Assembly: GCF_009659535.1 (NCBI RefSeq)
Contig: NZ_VJZZ01000001.1
Coordinates: 387,424 to 451,423 of the forward strand
Reading direction: 5' to 3'
Source of the DNA: Aggregicoccus sp. 17bor-14
GTDB lineage: Bacteria > Myxococcota > Myxococcia > Myxococcales > Myxococcaceae
Length of the DNA stretch: 64,000 bases
Shown: piece by piece, positions 10,145 through 18,657 of the stretch
Position numbering within the stretch: position 1 is the first letter of the stretch
How the letters are laid out: every line of letters starts with the position of its first letter
Made by a program: the position numbers and the translations under genes
The notes under the pieces: generated by a model
What the model was told of the DNA's origin: nothing
The model's input: only the letters and a program-made list of their open reading frames with translations
Database searches by the model: none

Positions 10145-11385
10145 CCGGCGCGCGCGGGCGTCGAGCGCTCCACGTGGCGCTGCAGCACGCGGCCGATGCG
10201 TCCGAACACCTCGCGCAGCTGCGTGGGCTCGGGCAGCAGGGTGACGCGGAAGTGGTTGCGCCAGGGGACGTTGAAGCTCGAGCCCGGCACCACCAGCACG
10301 TCCTCGGTCTCCAGCAGCTCGAGCGCGAAGCGGTGATCGTCGAAGCCCGCGGCGGCCGTCCCCACCACCGCCGGGAAGGCGTACAGCGCGCCGGCCGGGG
10401 CCACCAGCTCCAGGTGGGGACTCGCCTCCACGCACTCGCGGATGGCGCGCCGCGCTTCGTAGAGCCGGCCGCCGGGCGCGCACAGGGGCGCGATGGTGTC
10501 CTCGCCGTGCAGGGCCGCCTCGATGGCGAACTGCCCCGGGACGTTGGCGCACAGCCGCAGCGCGCCGAGCAGATCCATCGCGCGGTGCAGGTCGGCGCTC
10601 GCGGCCGGGTCTCCGGAGAGCACCGCCCAGCCCACGCGCCAGCCGCAGGCGCGGTGCACCTTGCTCAGGCCGCCGAAGGAGATGCAGGGCAGGTCGCCTG
10701 CGAGCGGCGCGAGCGGCTCGAAGCGCGCCCCGTCGTAGAGGATCGAGTCGTAGATCTCGTCCGAGAGCAGCAGCAGCCCGTGGCGCTGCGCCACCGCCAC
10801 CAGCTGCTCGAGCAGCGCGCGCGGGTATACGGCGCCGGTGGGGTTGTTCGGGTTGATCAGCACCAGCGCCCGGGTGCGCGGCGTCACCAGGCGCTCGAGC
10901 TCCTGCGGATCCGGCAGGAAGCCGTTCTGGGCGCGGCACGCGTAGTACACGGGGCGGCCGTCGTTGAGGATGGTGGCGGCGCTCCACAGCGGGTAGTCCG
11001 GCGAGGGCAGCAGCACCTCGTCGCCGGGGTTGAGCAGCGCGCGCAGCGTGAGATCGATGAGCTCGCTCACGCCATTGCCCACGAACACCCGCTCCGCGCT
11101 CGCGCCCGGGGTCCCGCGCGCGCGGTGGTAGCGGGCGATGGCCTCGCGCGCCGCCGGCAGCCCCTGCTGGTGCGTGTAGGGGTCGGTGTCGGCGATGCGC
11201 TCGGCGATCGCGCGCTGCAGGTGCTCGGGGGCGCGGAAGCCGAAGGCGCCGGGATTGCCGATGTTGAGCTTGATCTGCTTGCGGCCCTGCCCCTCCAGCT
11301 CGCGCGCGCGCCGGGCGAGCTCTCCGCGGATCTCGTAGCGGACCTCGGACAGGCGCTCGCGGGTCTTCAGGGGGACGGGGGGCAT
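10141..11385 (-). CDS. Pyridoxal-phosphate aminotransferase, class I/II (alanine/aspartate type)
   Basis: The ATG at 11385, with GGAG five bases upstream, gives 414 residues. The fold-type I motifs are complete: LNIGNPGAFGF near the N-terminus, DYPLWSAA, LINPNNPTGAVY, LLLSDEIYDSI with the Asp that contacts the pyridine nitrogen, and SFGGLSKVHRACGWRVGW with the Schiff-base Lys. The NIGNP start and the GWRVGW motif are characteristic of AlaA-like alanine transaminases. It would move amino groups between an amino acid, probably alanine, and 2-oxoglutarate in the cytoplasm. It lies 25 bases upstream of nothing else on its strand, ends tail-to-tail with the DUF4388 gene, and follows the transpeptidase gene. 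Confidence 0.9.
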   Translation of the reverse strand: MPPVPLKTRERLSEVRYEIRGELARRARELEGQGRKQIKLNIGNPGAFGFRAPEHLQRAIAERIADTDPYTHQQGLPAAREAIARYHRARGTPGASAERVFVGNGVSELIDLTLRALLNPGDEVLLPSPDYPLWSAATILNDGRPVYYACRAQNGFLPDPQELERLVTPRTRALVLINPNNPTGAVYPRALLEQLVAVAQRHGLLLLSDEIYDSILYDGARFEPLAPLAGDLPCISFGGLSKVHRACGWRVGWAVLSGDPAASADLHRAMDLLGALRLCANVPGQFAIEAALHGEDTIAPLCAPGGRLYEARRAIRECVEASPHLELVAPAGALYAFPAVVGTAAAGFDDHRFALELLETEDVLVVPGSSFNVPWRNHFRVTLLPEPTQLREVFGRIGRVLQRHVERSTPARAG

Positions 11386-11410
11386 GGGCACTCCGGCAGC
11401 GAGAGGCGCT

Positions 11411-12799
11411 TCAGGGGGTGGCGGTGGCGCTCACGGCCGGGGCGGCCACCCCGCCATCCACCGCCTCGGAGCCGCCGGTGGCGGCGACGGCGGGGGCCGC
11501 GGGCGCGGCCACGTGCGCGGGGGCGCGCTCGAGGCCGAGGCGCAGCGCCTCGCGCGCGACGTAGGCGGCGCGGATGCGCCACTTGGGCTCGTTGACGATG
11601 ACCGCAGCCACGGCCACCTGGGGGTTGTCCCGCGGCGCGAAGCCCACGAACCACGAGTAGTCGCGGAAGGGCGCCTTGTCCGCGAGCGTCCCGGTCTTGC
11701 CCACCGCCCCCTTCACCTGGAAGCCGCGCTGGCGGAACACCGCGCGCGCGGTGCCGTTGGTGACGGTCTCCTCCATCATGTCGGTGAGCTCGGCGGCCGC
11801 CTGCGCCGTGAGCACGCGGCGCGACTCGGGGTCCACCGCGGGCGCGGGCGCGCTGCCGGGCCTGGGCTCCACCAGCACCGGGTCGGTCCACAGGCCGCGG
11901 TTCGCCGCCACCGAGGCCATCAGCGCGCCGTGCAGGGGCGAGAGGTACACGTTGCCGAAGCCCGCGCCCGCCTGCGCGAAGCCGAACTCGTCGTCCGGGA
12001 TGCTCGCGAGCGACACGTCCGTGGGCACGTCGAAGTCGATGCTGCGGTTGAAGTGGAAGGCGGCCGCCATGTGGCGCAGGCGCTCGGGCGCGAGGTGCTT
12101 GAGCGCGAGCTTGGCGAACACCACGTTCGCGCTCTTGCCCATGGCCTCCGCGAGGCTGAGGCACTTGCCGCTGAGGGCACCGTCCTCGAGCATGCGCTCG
12201 GTGAGCCGGCGCTTGCCGCCGCGGAAGCACTCCTGCACGTCCTTGGAGACGCCGGCCTCCGCGAGCGCGCTGCCGGTCACGATCTTGAAGACGCTGGCCG
12301 CGGGGAACACTGCGCGCGTGGTCAGCCCGCGCATGCCGGGCTGCGCCTGGGAGTGCTCGGCCATCGCGAGCACCCGGCCGGTGGAGGGCTCCAGCACCAC
12401 CACCGCGCCGTAGGGCACCTCGTAGCTCTCGAGGATCTTCGTGAGCGCGCCCTGCAGCTCCGGATCCACCGTGAGGCGGCGGCCGTCGGGCAGCACCAGG
12501 TGGCCCTTGCCGTCCGGACGCGCGCGCGCGAGCAGGTCCTCCTTCGCGGAGAGGCTGCGCAGCCCCGCGATGGGCGGCGCCTTGAGCCGGTCCGGCACCA
12601 CGCTCGGAGGCAGCAGCCCCGCCGCCGCGACCGCCTCCACGCCCGCGTCCGCGCTGGACGCCGCGGTGCCACCGTCCGTGGCGCTGCCCGCGTCCGCGGC
12701 GGGGCTGGCGAGGGATGTGTGCACGAGCCCACCCAGGGCCCCCACCACACACACCAGGGTGACGAGCAACGCGGAGAGCAGTCGGCGGGAGGGGTTCAT
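11411..12799 (-). CDS. Penicillin-binding protein transpeptidase without a dimerisation domain
   Basis: This 462-residue protein has an N-terminal signal anchor (LLSALLVTLVCVVGALGGLV), an Ala/Asp/Gly-rich linker and a transpeptidase domain from about residue 130. The three active-site motifs are present: SVFK (SxxK, in PAASVFKIVTG), SAN (SxN, in MGKSANVVFAKL) and KTG (in GAVGKTGTLAD). It should crosslink or bind peptidoglycan peptides in the periplasm and react with beta-lactams. Unlike PBP2 or PBP3 it has no PBP-dimer domain, so it resembles the short transpeptidase-only proteins related to PbpA/MrdA and could be a specialised enzyme. It is transcribed toward the aminotransferase gene, with a 25-base gap, and diverges from an ABC exporter operon. 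Confidence 0.88.
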   Translation of the reverse strand: MNPSRRLLSALLVTLVCVVGALGGLVHTSLASPAADAGSATDGGTAASSADAGVEAVAAAGLLPPSVVPDRLKAPPIAGLRSLSAKEDLLARARPDGKGHLVLPDGRRLTVDPELQGALTKILESYEVPYGAVVVLEPSTGRVLAMAEHSQAQPGMRGLTTRAVFPAASVFKIVTGSALAEAGVSKDVQECFRGGKRRLTERMLEDGALSGKCLSLAEAMGKSANVVFAKLALKHLAPERLRHMAAAFHFNRSIDFDVPTDVSLASIPDDEFGFAQAGAGFGNVYLSPLHGALMASVAANRGLWTDPVLVEPRPGSAPAPAVDPESRRVLTAQAAAELTDMMEETVTNGTARAVFRQRGFQVKGAVGKTGTLADKAPFRDYSWFVGFAPRDNPQVAVAAVIVNEPKWRIRAAYVAREALRLGLERAPAHVAAPAAPAVAATGGSEAVDGGVAAPAVSATATP

Positions 12800-12972
12800 C
12801 GGATCTCGGTCACGGGTTCAGCGCGGCGCGGCATCCTAATCGGCGGGATCGCGCGGTCCATTCCCGCAAAGCGCAGTGCGGTGACGAATGCCTCCGGAGC
12901 AGGTGCCGGCAGGTGCCGCGGAGTGCGAGAAAGTGGGAACCGCGGCGCAGAGTTCCGCTAGGGTCGCCCACC

Positions 12973-13860
12973 GTGGAACGACACGGAGAAGGCCTCAGGG
13001 AAATCGTCGTCATCTGGAGCGCGGAGCTGCGCCGCGCGCTGCGCAGCGCGCGCACCGTGGTGCTCCTCGGTCTCTACGCAATGTTCACCGCGCTCGTGCT
13101 GCTGGTGGTGGGCGGCATCACCCGCCAGGTGCGCGAGCAGCTGGAGCGGGCCTCGGCGAGCGGCAACGGCGCGGAGACGCAGGCCGCCATGGAGCAGGCG
13201 CACCAGGGGGTGCTCGGGTTCTTCGTGAACAAGGACCCGGCGATGATGGAGGCGCTCAGCCGCGTGCCCATCCTCGTGCTCGTGGTCTTCAAGATGACCC
13301 TCTTCTTCCTGCCCGCGTACATCGTGCTGATGGGCTTCGATCAGCTCAGCGGCGAGGTGGGACCGCGCTCCATCCGCTACGTCACCGTGCGGGCGCGCCG
13401 CTCCTCGGTGCTGCTGGGCAAGTTCCTCACCCAGGCGGTGCTGCTGCTCGGCCTGGTGCTGCTGGTGGACCTCGCCATCTTCGTCTTCGCGAAGGCGACC
13501 ACGCCGGGCTTCGGCTGGGGGCTGATGGCCCTCACCTTCGTGCGCTTCTGGGGGGCGGCGCTCGTCTACAGCCTCGCCTACGTCGCGCTCACCTCGCTGT
13601 GCTCGGCGCTGTTTCGCAGCCCCGGCGTGAGCCTCGTCGTCAACTTCATCCTGCTCTTCGTGTTCTGGCTGGTGGACGTGATCGCGAGCGTGCTGCCCTC
13701 GCCGGCGGACGCCCTGCGCTACCTCTCCCCTTCCGCCTACTCCACGAACCTGCTGCACCCGCAGCCGGGCCCCTTCCTCGCGAGCGCCGCGGCCTACGTG
13801 GCCTTCGCGGCGGTCTTCCTGGGGCTCGCCCACCTCACCCTGCGCCAGAGGGATCTGTGA
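12973..13860 (+). CDS. ABC-2 type transporter permease
   Basis: This 295-residue membrane protein has six predicted hydrophobic segments, for example TVVLLGLYAMFTALVLLVVG, ILVLVVFKMTLFFLPAYIV and LVVNFILLFVFWLVDVIASV. A large external loop lies after the first segment. The layout is that of ABC-2 export permeases. The GTG at 12973 (coding VERHGEGLREIV) is preferred to the in-frame ATG further upstream, because the upstream residues are Arg/Pro-rich and uncharacteristic. Its stop overlaps the GTG start of the ATPase gene by four bases (GTGA), indicating translational coupling of a two-gene exporter. The exported substrate is not evident. Confidence 0.88.
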   Translation: MERHGEGLREIVVIWSAELRRALRSARTVVLLGLYAMFTALVLLVVGGITRQVREQLERASASGNGAETQAAMEQAHQGVLGFFVNKDPAMMEALSRVPILVLVVFKMTLFFLPAYIVLMGFDQLSGEVGPRSIRYVTVRARRSSVLLGKFLTQAVLLLGLVLLVDLAIFVFAKATTPGFGWGLMALTFVRFWGAALVYSLAYVALTSLCSALFRSPGVSLVVNFILLFVFWLVDVIASVLPSPADALRYLSPSAYSTNLLHPQPGPFLASAAAYVAFAAVFLGLAHLTLRQRDL

Positions 13861-14768
13861 GCGACCGGGCCATCCATCTCGAGGGGGTGAGCAAGCGCTT
13901 CGGCGAGAAGCTCGCCGTGGAGGACCTCAGCCTCAGCGTGCCGCGCGGCAGCGTGTTCGGGCTCATCGGGCCCAACGGCGCGGGCAAGACCACCACCTTC
14001 AGCATGATGTGCGGCTACCTCGCGCCCACGGCGGGGCGCCTGGAGGTGATGGGCGTGGACCCGCGCGTCTCGGGCGCGCTCAAGGGCCGGCTCGGCGCGC
14101 TGCCGCAGGATGCCGTCCTGCCGCCCGGCTGGGAGACGGGGGCGCTGCTCACCTACTGGGCGCGGCTCTCGGGGCTCGCGGACCCGGCCGGCGAGGCGCG
14201 CTCCGCGCTCGAGCGCGTGGGGCTGCAGGAGGCCTGGCGGGTGCAGACCCAGGCGCTGAGCCACGGCATGGCCAAGCGCGCCGCCATGGCGCAGGCGCTG
14301 ATGGGCGCTCCGCCGCTGGTGCTGCTGGACGAGCCCACGGCCGGGCTGGACCCCCGGGTGGCCGCGCAGGTGCGCGCGCTGATCAAGGAGATGCGCGGCC
14401 GTCAGACGGTGGTGGTCTCCAGCCACAACCTGCAGGAGCTCGAGGAGCTGTGCGACGCGGCGGCCATCCTGGACCGCGGCGCGCTCACGCGCGCGGGCAC
14501 CATGGGCGAGCTCACGGGCCAGGCGGCGGAGTTCCGCGTGCAGATTGCGAGCGGCATGGTCATCCCTCCCGAGCTCACCCAGCTTCCGGGCGTGAGCGAT
14601 GCGCGCCTGGAGAGCGAGGGCGTCTTGCTGGTGCGCTTCGACGGGCAGCAGCACCGCCCCGAGGAGGTCATCAGCCGCACCGTGGCCCACCTGCTCTCCA
14701 CCGGCGTGCTCATCCTGGGCGTCTCGCGCGGCCAGAAGCTCGAGGAGCGGGTGCTGCAGCTGCTCTAG
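13857..14768 (+). CDS. ABC transporter ATP-binding protein
   Basis: The 303-residue ATPase starts at the GTG at 13857 inside the stop of the permease gene. It contains Walker A GPNGAGKTTT, a Q-loop (ALPQDAVLP), a signature motif degraded to LSHGMAKRAAMAQAL, Walker B LVLLDEPTAGLD and the H-loop VVSSHNLQEL. LSHGM replaces the usual LSGGQ, a variant seen in ABC-2 exporters of the CcmA/NodI type. It energises export by the permease encoded just upstream. The gene ends in a CTAG shared with the stop of the convergent TusA-like gene. Confidence 0.93.
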   Translation: MSDRAIHLEGVSKRFGEKLAVEDLSLSVPRGSVFGLIGPNGAGKTTTFSMMCGYLAPTAGRLEVMGVDPRVSGALKGRLGALPQDAVLPPGWETGALLTYWARLSGLADPAGEARSALERVGLQEAWRVQTQALSHGMAKRAAMAQALMGAPPLVLLDEPTAGLDPRVAAQVRALIKEMRGRQTVVVSSHNLQELEELCDAAAILDRGALTRAGTMGELTGQAAEFRVQIASGMVIPPELTQLPGVSDARLESEGVLLVRFDGQQHRPEEVISRTVAHLLSTGVLILGVSRGQKLEERVLQLL

Positions 14769-15037
14769 GGCGCCCTGCCCTGCGTGAGCACCCGGGCGAC
14801 GAAGCGCTCGCCCTGCTGCTCGAGCCCGAGGAGCCGGTGGCCCGTCGCCTCGCACCAGGCGGGGAGGTCCGCCCGGATGCCGGGATCGGTCGCCCACAGC
14901 TCCACGAGGGTGCCGGCGGGCAGGCCCCGGCACGCCTTGGCGATCTCGAGGATGGGCACCGGGCAGTAGCGCCCCGAGGTGTCGAGGAGCACGGCGGCAG
15001 GCGGGGCGGGGCTCTGGGGCATCGGCGTGGGGGGCAT
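14765..15037 (-). CDS. TusA/YedF-family sulfur carrier-like protein
   Basis: The protein is about 90 residues from the ATG at 15037, or 85 from the in-frame ATG at 15022. It carries the family signature LLDTSGRYCPVPILEIAKA, where the Cys of CPxP is the sulfur-accepting residue. The C-terminal half (AGTLVELWATDPGIRADLPAWCEATGH) is the conserved TusA fold. Such proteins relay persulfide sulfur for tRNA thiolation, molybdenum cofactor formation or related pathways. No obvious sulfur-pathway partner is adjacent, so its exact route is unknown. The FdhF-like molybdoenzyme is 28 kb away. The long in-frame extension to 15466 runs antisense through the DsbA gene and is rejected. Confidence 0.87.
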   Translation of the reverse strand: MPPTPMPQSPAPPAAVLLDTSGRYCPVPILEIAKACRGLPAGTLVELWATDPGIRADLPAWCEATGHRLLGLEQQGERFVARVLTQGRAP

Positions 15038-15142
15038 CCTGGCATGCGGCCGCTCGAGGGCGCTGGAATCCCGGGCCACCCTGGCCGCTTTCTCTGGGCC
15101 TGAAACTTCCGGCGCCCTCGTCTCACCATGGGTCCGGGCGGC

Positions 15143-15171
15143 TTGCACCGCCGTTTTTCGCCCTGTTAAGT
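15143..15171 (+). promoter_or_regulatory. Candidate sigma-70-type promoter of the triple-DsbA gene
   Basis: TTGCAC (15143-15148) and TTAAGT (15166-15171) are separated by 17 bases in the region between the TusA-like and DsbA-like genes. Four or five of six bases match the housekeeping consensus in each box. The leader to the ATG is about 75 bases and holds GAAGGAG at 15236-15242, which is a little far from the start codon. This is motif matching only. Confidence 0.35.
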
Positions 15172-15254
15172 ACCGCCGCCCTGCCGACGGGCGGCTCTGT
15201 CTTCGGAAGCCGCACGTTGGAACCCGTGAATCACTGAAGGAGTAGACCCGACTT

Positions 15255-17219
15255 ATGAAGCCCAGCGTTCTGGTGGCCCTCCTGGTGGGCCTTGTATTGG
15301 GATTTGTGTTCGGCAAGGCCGCCACCGGTCCCAGCAGCGACAGCCCCACCGCCGCCGCGGCCGCCCCCAGCGCCGCCCGCCCCTCGGCGCGGCCCACCAA
15401 CACCGCCGTGCTGAAGGTGCCGGTGGATGGCGCCCCGGTGCGCGGCCCCGCCGACGCGCTCGTCACGCTGGTGGAGTTCTCCGACTACCAGTGCCCCTTC
15501 TGCAGCCGCGCGCACGTCACCGTGCAGCAGCTGGAGAAGCAGTACGCCGGCAAGCTGCGGGTCGTGATGAAGCAGAACCCGCTCTCCTTCCACCCCCGCG
15601 CCCGCCCCGCCGCGCTCGCCGCGCTCGCCGCTGGCCAGCAGGGCAAGTACTGGGAGTACCACGACACCCTCTTCGCCAATCAGCGCAACATCGAGGACGC
15701 GGACCTCGAGAAGTACGCGGGCCAGGTGGGCCTCGACGTGGCGCGCTGGAAGCGCGACATGCAGGACCCCAAGCTCGCCGAGGTCATCTCGCATGACCAG
15801 GCGCAGGCGCAGAAGCTCGGCGCGAGCGGCACCCCGGCCTTCTTCATCAACGGCCGCTTCCTCTCGGGCGCCCAGCCCATCGACAACTTCAAGGCCGTCA
15901 TCGACGAGGAGCTCACCAAGGCCGAGGCCCTGGTGAAGGCCGGCACCCCGCGCGCCAACGTGTACGCCGCCACCATGGACAAGGCGCAGGACGCGCCCTC
16001 CGCCGCTCCCGCGCAGGAGGCCCAGGCCCCGGCGCCCGCCGTGCGCAAGGTCACCTTCCCCGCGGACGCGCCGGTGCGCGGCCCCAAGGCGGCCAAGGTC
16101 ACCATCGTGGAGTGGTCCGACTTCGAGTGCCCCTTCTGCGGCCGCGTCACCCCCACGCTGAAGCAGATCGAGGAGACCTACGGCAAGGACGTGCGCGTGG
16201 TGTTCCGCCACCAGCCCCTGCCCTTCCACCAGAGCGCGAAGCTCGCCGCCGAGGCCTCCATGGCCGCGCACGAGCAGGGCAAGTTCTGGGAGATGCACGA
16301 CAAGATGTTCTCGAACCAGCGCGCCCTCGACCGCGCGTCCCTCGAGCGCTACGCCCAGGAGATCGGCCTGAACCTGCCCAAGTTCAAGGCGGCGCTGGAC
16401 AGCGGCAAGTTCCGCAGCCGCGTGGAGCAGGACGCGCGCGACGGCGCCGCGGTGGGCGCCAACGGCACCCCGACCTTCTACGTGAACGGCCGTGAGGTGG
16501 TGGGCGCCGTGCCCTTCGCGAACTTCAAGCAGATCATCGACGAAGAGATCGCCAAGGCGGACAAGCTGCTCGCCAGCGGCACCAAGCTCGAGGACGTGTA
16601 CGAGAAGCTGATGGCCCAGGCCGCCGCGGCCCCCGCCCCCAGCGCTGCTCCCGAGGCCCCCGCTGCGCCCGCCGCGGTGCAGAAGGTGGAGCTCGGCAAC
16701 GCCCCGGTGAAGGGTGCGAAGAACGCCCCCGTCACCATCGTGGCCTTCTCGGACTTCGAGTGCCCCTTCTGCGGCCGGGTCATCCCCACGCTCAAGCAGA
16801 TCGAGGACACCTACAAGGGCAAGGTGAAGCTCGCCTTCAAGAACCAGCCCCTGCCCTTCCACCCGAACGCGAAGCCCGCGGCCATGGCCGCCATGGCGGC
16901 GAACGAGCAGGGCAAGTTCTGGGAGATGCACGACAAGCTCTTCGCGAACCAGCGCGCGCTGGACCGCGCCTCGCTCGAGCGCTACGCGCAGGAGATCGGC
17001 CTGAACATGCCCAAGTTCAAGGCCGCCATGGACTCGAACAAGTTCGAGGCCCAGATCAACGCGGACTCCCAGCAGGGCATGAGCCTGGGCGCCAACGGCA
17101 CCCCCACCTTCTTCATCAACGGCCGCCAGGTCGTCGGGGCGCTGCCCTTCGACTCCTTCAAGGCCGTGATCGACGAGGAGCTGAGCAAGGCGGGCCCGGT
17201 CGCGCGCGACCAGAAGTAG
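15255..17219 (+). CDS. Exported protein with three tandem DsbA-like thioredoxin domains
   Basis: This 654-residue protein opens with a signal or anchor helix (VLVALLVGLVLGFVFGKA). Three thioredoxin-fold DsbA domains follow, joined by Ala/Pro linkers. Each has a CPFC active site, at residues 80-83, 292-295 and 503-506, and each repeats the GTP cis-proline motif (ASGTPAFFING, ANGTPTFYVNG, ANGTPTFFING). The repeat period is 211-212 residues. Domains 2 and 3 are much closer to each other than to domain 1, which points to a more recent duplication. A single DsbA is about 200 aa, so this is a triplication. It should oxidise or isomerise disulfides outside the inner membrane, or act as an electron relay. 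No DsbB-like partner is adjacent. A strong terminator follows. Confidence 0.9.
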   Translation: MKPSVLVALLVGLVLGFVFGKAATGPSSDSPTAAAAAPSAARPSARPTNTAVLKVPVDGAPVRGPADALVTLVEFSDYQCPFCSRAHVTVQQLEKQYAGKLRVVMKQNPLSFHPRARPAALAALAAGQQGKYWEYHDTLFANQRNIEDADLEKYAGQVGLDVARWKRDMQDPKLAEVISHDQAQAQKLGASGTPAFFINGRFLSGAQPIDNFKAVIDEELTKAEALVKAGTPRANVYAATMDKAQDAPSAAPAQEAQAPAPAVRKVTFPADAPVRGPKAAKVTIVEWSDFECPFCGRVTPTLKQIEETYGKDVRVVFRHQPLPFHQSAKLAAEASMAAHEQGKFWEMHDKMFSNQRALDRASLERYAQEIGLNLPKFKAALDSGKFRSRVEQDARDGAAVGANGTPTFYVNGREVVGAVPFANFKQIIDEEIAKADKLLASGTKLEDVYEKLMAQAAAAPAPSAAPEAPAAPAAVQKVELGNAPVKGAKNAPVTIVAFSDFECPFCGRVIPTLKQIEDTYKGKVKLAFKNQPLPFHPNAKPAAMAAMAANEQGKFWEMHDKLFANQRALDRASLERYAQEIGLNMPKFKAAMDSNKFEAQINADSQQGMSLGANGTPTFFINGRQVVGALPFDSFKAVIDEELSKAGPVARDQK

Positions 17220-17246
17220 CGCGCTCTCCGGAGCCCTGAAGCACGG

Positions 17247-17294
17247 AAGGCCGTCGGAGCTCCTCGAGGGGAGCTCCGGCGGCCTTCGCCTTTT
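17247..17294. terminator. Bidirectional intrinsic terminator
   Basis: A long hairpin lies between the convergent DsbA-like and RidA genes. The arms AAGGCCGTCGGAGCTCC and GGAGCTCCGGCGGCCTT pair almost completely around a short TCGAGG-type loop, and CGCCTTTT follows on the plus strand. The stem strength and the T-run support an intrinsic terminator serving mainly the plus-strand gene. Confidence 0.75.
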
Positions 17295-17680
17295 CAGGCC
17301 ACCGCGATCGCGTCGATCTCGACCTTCACGCCGCGCGGCAGCGCCGCCACCTGCACCGTGGCGCGCGCGGGGGGCGGGCCCTTGAAGTAGCGGCCGTACA
17401 CCTCGTTCACCTTGGTGAAGTCGTTGAGGTCGGTGACGAAGATGCCGCAGCGCACCACGTGGTCGAAGCCGAGGCCCGCGGCCTCGAGCACCGCCTGCAG
17501 GTTCTTCATCACCTGCTCGGTCTGCGCCACCACGTCCCCCTCCACGATGTTCATCGTCTTGGGGTCGAGGGGGATCTGCCCGGACAGGAAGGTCATGGTG
17601 CCCGCGGGCACCTGCGCTGCCTGCGAGTAGGGGCCGATCGCCTTGGGGGCGTTGTCGGAGTGGATCGTCTTGCGCGCCAT
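17294..17680 (-). CDS. ridA: RidA-family reactive intermediate deaminase
   Basis: The ATG at 17680 gives a 128-residue protein with the complete RidA pattern: APKAIGPYSQAAQVPAGTMTFLSGQIPLDP, a central VVRCGIFVTDLNDF segment, and the catalytic Arg in PARATVQVAALPRGVKVEIDAIAV. The enzyme hydrolyses enamine/imine intermediates released by PLP-dependent dehydratases, protecting PLP enzymes in the cytoplasm. The upstream extension to 18091 is not conserved-looking and overlaps the divergent membrane gene. Length and motifs fit the active subfamily. Confidence 0.93.
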   Translation of the reverse strand: MARKTIHSDNAPKAIGPYSQAAQVPAGTMTFLSGQIPLDPKTMNIVEGDVVAQTEQVMKNLQAVLEAAGLGFDHVVRCGIFVTDLNDFTKVNEVYGRYFKGPPPARATVQVAALPRGVKVEIDAIAVA

Positions 17681-17851
17681 TGCGGGACCTCGGAAGGAAG
17701 AGGCCGCACCGGGATGAGGCGCGGCCAGGGAGACCCCGGGCTCTAGCACGCTGGCGGCGGGAGGCGAGCGCCGAGATGCGGCGCACGCGCGACGCCCGAC
17801 GGAGGGAGGGCCCTGGCGGGAGGGGCACCCGTCGCGTTTGAATGTCGTGGC

Positions 17852-18598
17852 ATGCCCGTCTTCCATCTCAATCCCTCTCTGCTCGAGCAGGCGCAGCGCG
17901 ACCACCGCACCCGCCAGCTTCGCGCCACCTTCTTCACGCTCCCGCTCCTGCTGCTGATCCCGGTCCCCGCCTATCTCCTGACGGGCACCGTGGACCGGAC
18001 CCTGCTCGCCGTTCTCGGCATCTTCGGCACCTTCCTGATGGCACAGCCGTGGCTCACGGCAGGGAGGGTCCGTGCGCGGCTCGAGCAGCACTTCGAGAGC
18101 TACCGCCTCGAGGTGGACGAGGAAGGGCTGGTCCAGCGCAGCACCTTGATGCCCGAGCGGCGCCTTGCCCGCAGTGAAGTAGCGCGCATCCGGGACATCC
18201 CCGGGATGGGACTCGTGCTCGCAGGGAGGGGGGCTGGCCTCGCGACCGTGCTCCCCCCCTACCTGGACAGGCCGGACGCGGTGCGCGAGCTGCTCGCTGC
18301 GTGGGCACCCCTGGAGCAGAGCAGCGAGCGGGAGGCGCGTCGGAGCACGACCCTCGGTGGGCTTCTGTCACTGCTTGCCGCGCTCGGATGGGTCGCGCTC
18401 TGGTTCGGGGTCGGGCTCTTCTCGGACATCCGCCTCGCCATGGCCAGCGGAGCAGCCATGCTCGCCGTGGACGCGTGGTTCCTGCACTTTCTCGCCAAGA
18501 ATGCCGCGGGCATCAAGCGCGCCCCCATCGTCGCCATGATGGTGCTCGCGGGTCTCTCCGTACCCGCGCGCCTCGTCCTTCACTTCTGGCACGGCTGA
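17852..18598 (+). CDS. Integral membrane protein of unknown function
   Basis: This 248-residue protein has two hydrophobic segments near residues 26-65 (ATFFTLPLLLLIPVPAYLL and LLAVLGIFGTFLMA). A soluble middle region of about 85 residues follows, and three more hydrophobic segments lie near the C-terminus (LGGLLSLLAALGWVALWFGV and following). The middle region, with EVDEEGLVQRSTLMPERRLARSEVARIRDIP, resembles the PH-like/YdbT-type domain that often follows a pair of helices in bacterial membrane proteins; this is a weak inference. I do not recognise a function. The gene is followed 59 bases later by the peptide transporter gene on the same strand. Confidence 0.7.
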   Translation: MPVFHLNPSLLEQAQRDHRTRQLRATFFTLPLLLLIPVPAYLLTGTVDRTLLAVLGIFGTFLMAQPWLTAGRVRARLEQHFESYRLEVDEEGLVQRSTLMPERRLARSEVARIRDIPGMGLVLAGRGAGLATVLPPYLDRPDAVRELLAAWAPLEQSSEREARRSTTLGGLLSLLAALGWVALWFGVGLFSDIRLAMASGAAMLAVDAWFLHFLAKNAAGIKRAPIVAMMVLAGLSVPARLVLHFWHG

Positions 18599-18657
18599 GG
18601 AGCCGGGCGCAGCGCGGCGCTTGACTCGGCGCATGCCTGCCCGTTGCATCTCATCCC

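Noticed and set aside
15038-15466. Long N-terminal extension of the TusA-like protein
   Set aside because: The extra residues are antisense to the DsbA signal region, lack homology and would give a far oversized TusA.
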